Of a stretch of 5,181 nt of DNA, positions 5,179 through 5,181 are shown in pieces (position 1 is the first letter of the stretch; the number at the start of each line of letters is the position of its first letter). The notes beneath the pieces are model-generated. The model ran no database searches and was not told the origin of the DNA. It was given only the letters and a program-made list of their open reading frames with translations. This DNA is from Haloquadratum sp. J07HQX50 (lineage in GTDB: Archaea > Halobacteriota > Halobacteria > Halobacteriales > Haloferacaceae): contig KE356563.1 of NCBI GenBank assembly GCA_000416005.1, forward strand, positions 1,173,852 to 1,179,032. The letters run 5' to 3'. A program made the translations under genes and the position numbers.

Positions 5179-5181
5179 TTT

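Noticed and set aside
5151..5181. GGTTCGATTCC near the right end as the T arm of a second tRNA
   Set aside because: The flanking T-stem bases do not pair well and no matching anticodon or acceptor arms are found upstream.
1..5181. CRISPR array, insertion sequence or prophage genes
   Set aside because: No regularly spaced repeats, terminal inverted repeats, transposase or phage protein were seen.

Overview
The window looks like chromosomal DNA from a haloarchaeon with unusually low GC, most like Haloquadratum. The proteins are acidic, the promoters are archaeal TATA boxes with no bacterial -35/-10 pairs, and the likely terminators are plain T-runs. The tRNA has no encoded CCA. Codon use is AT-richer than in most haloarchaea, and the intergenic gaps are long (about 300 to 410 bases). 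The genus is an inference; I could not run a search.

Layout, left to right. Bases 1-319 (minus) hold the N-terminal 106 codons of trpD, anthranilate phosphoribosyltransferase, which runs off the left edge. Upstream of it are a clear TATA box and a perfect 8+8 bp palindrome placed like a repressor operator. A tRNA-Val(GAC) lies at 621-695 (plus). At 850-1548 (minus) is a stand-alone TrkA/RCK-type regulatory subunit. It is divergent, across a 397-base gap, from a 12-helix APC-family amino acid permease at 1946-3427 (plus). A 412-base gap with a G-rich repeat follows. Then comes a 378-residue protein (3840-4976, plus) with four CBS motifs followed by a C-terminal domain that reads as a ribosome hibernation factor (HPF/RaiA) fold. 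The right end (4977-5181) holds a T-run terminator, a TATA box with a dyad downstream of it, and a Shine-Dalgarno-like GGTGAT four bases before the edge, suggesting another plus-strand gene starts just outside.

The genes do not form one operon: each has its own promoter and strands alternate. A loose theme is response to nutrient and energy state: tryptophan synthesis, amino acid uptake, ion-transport control by a nucleotide-binding RCK protein, and a CBS protein predicted to couple adenine-nucleotide sensing to ribosome inactivation. The CBS-HPF fusion is the most interesting item. The trpD operator palindrome is the strongest regulatory signal.
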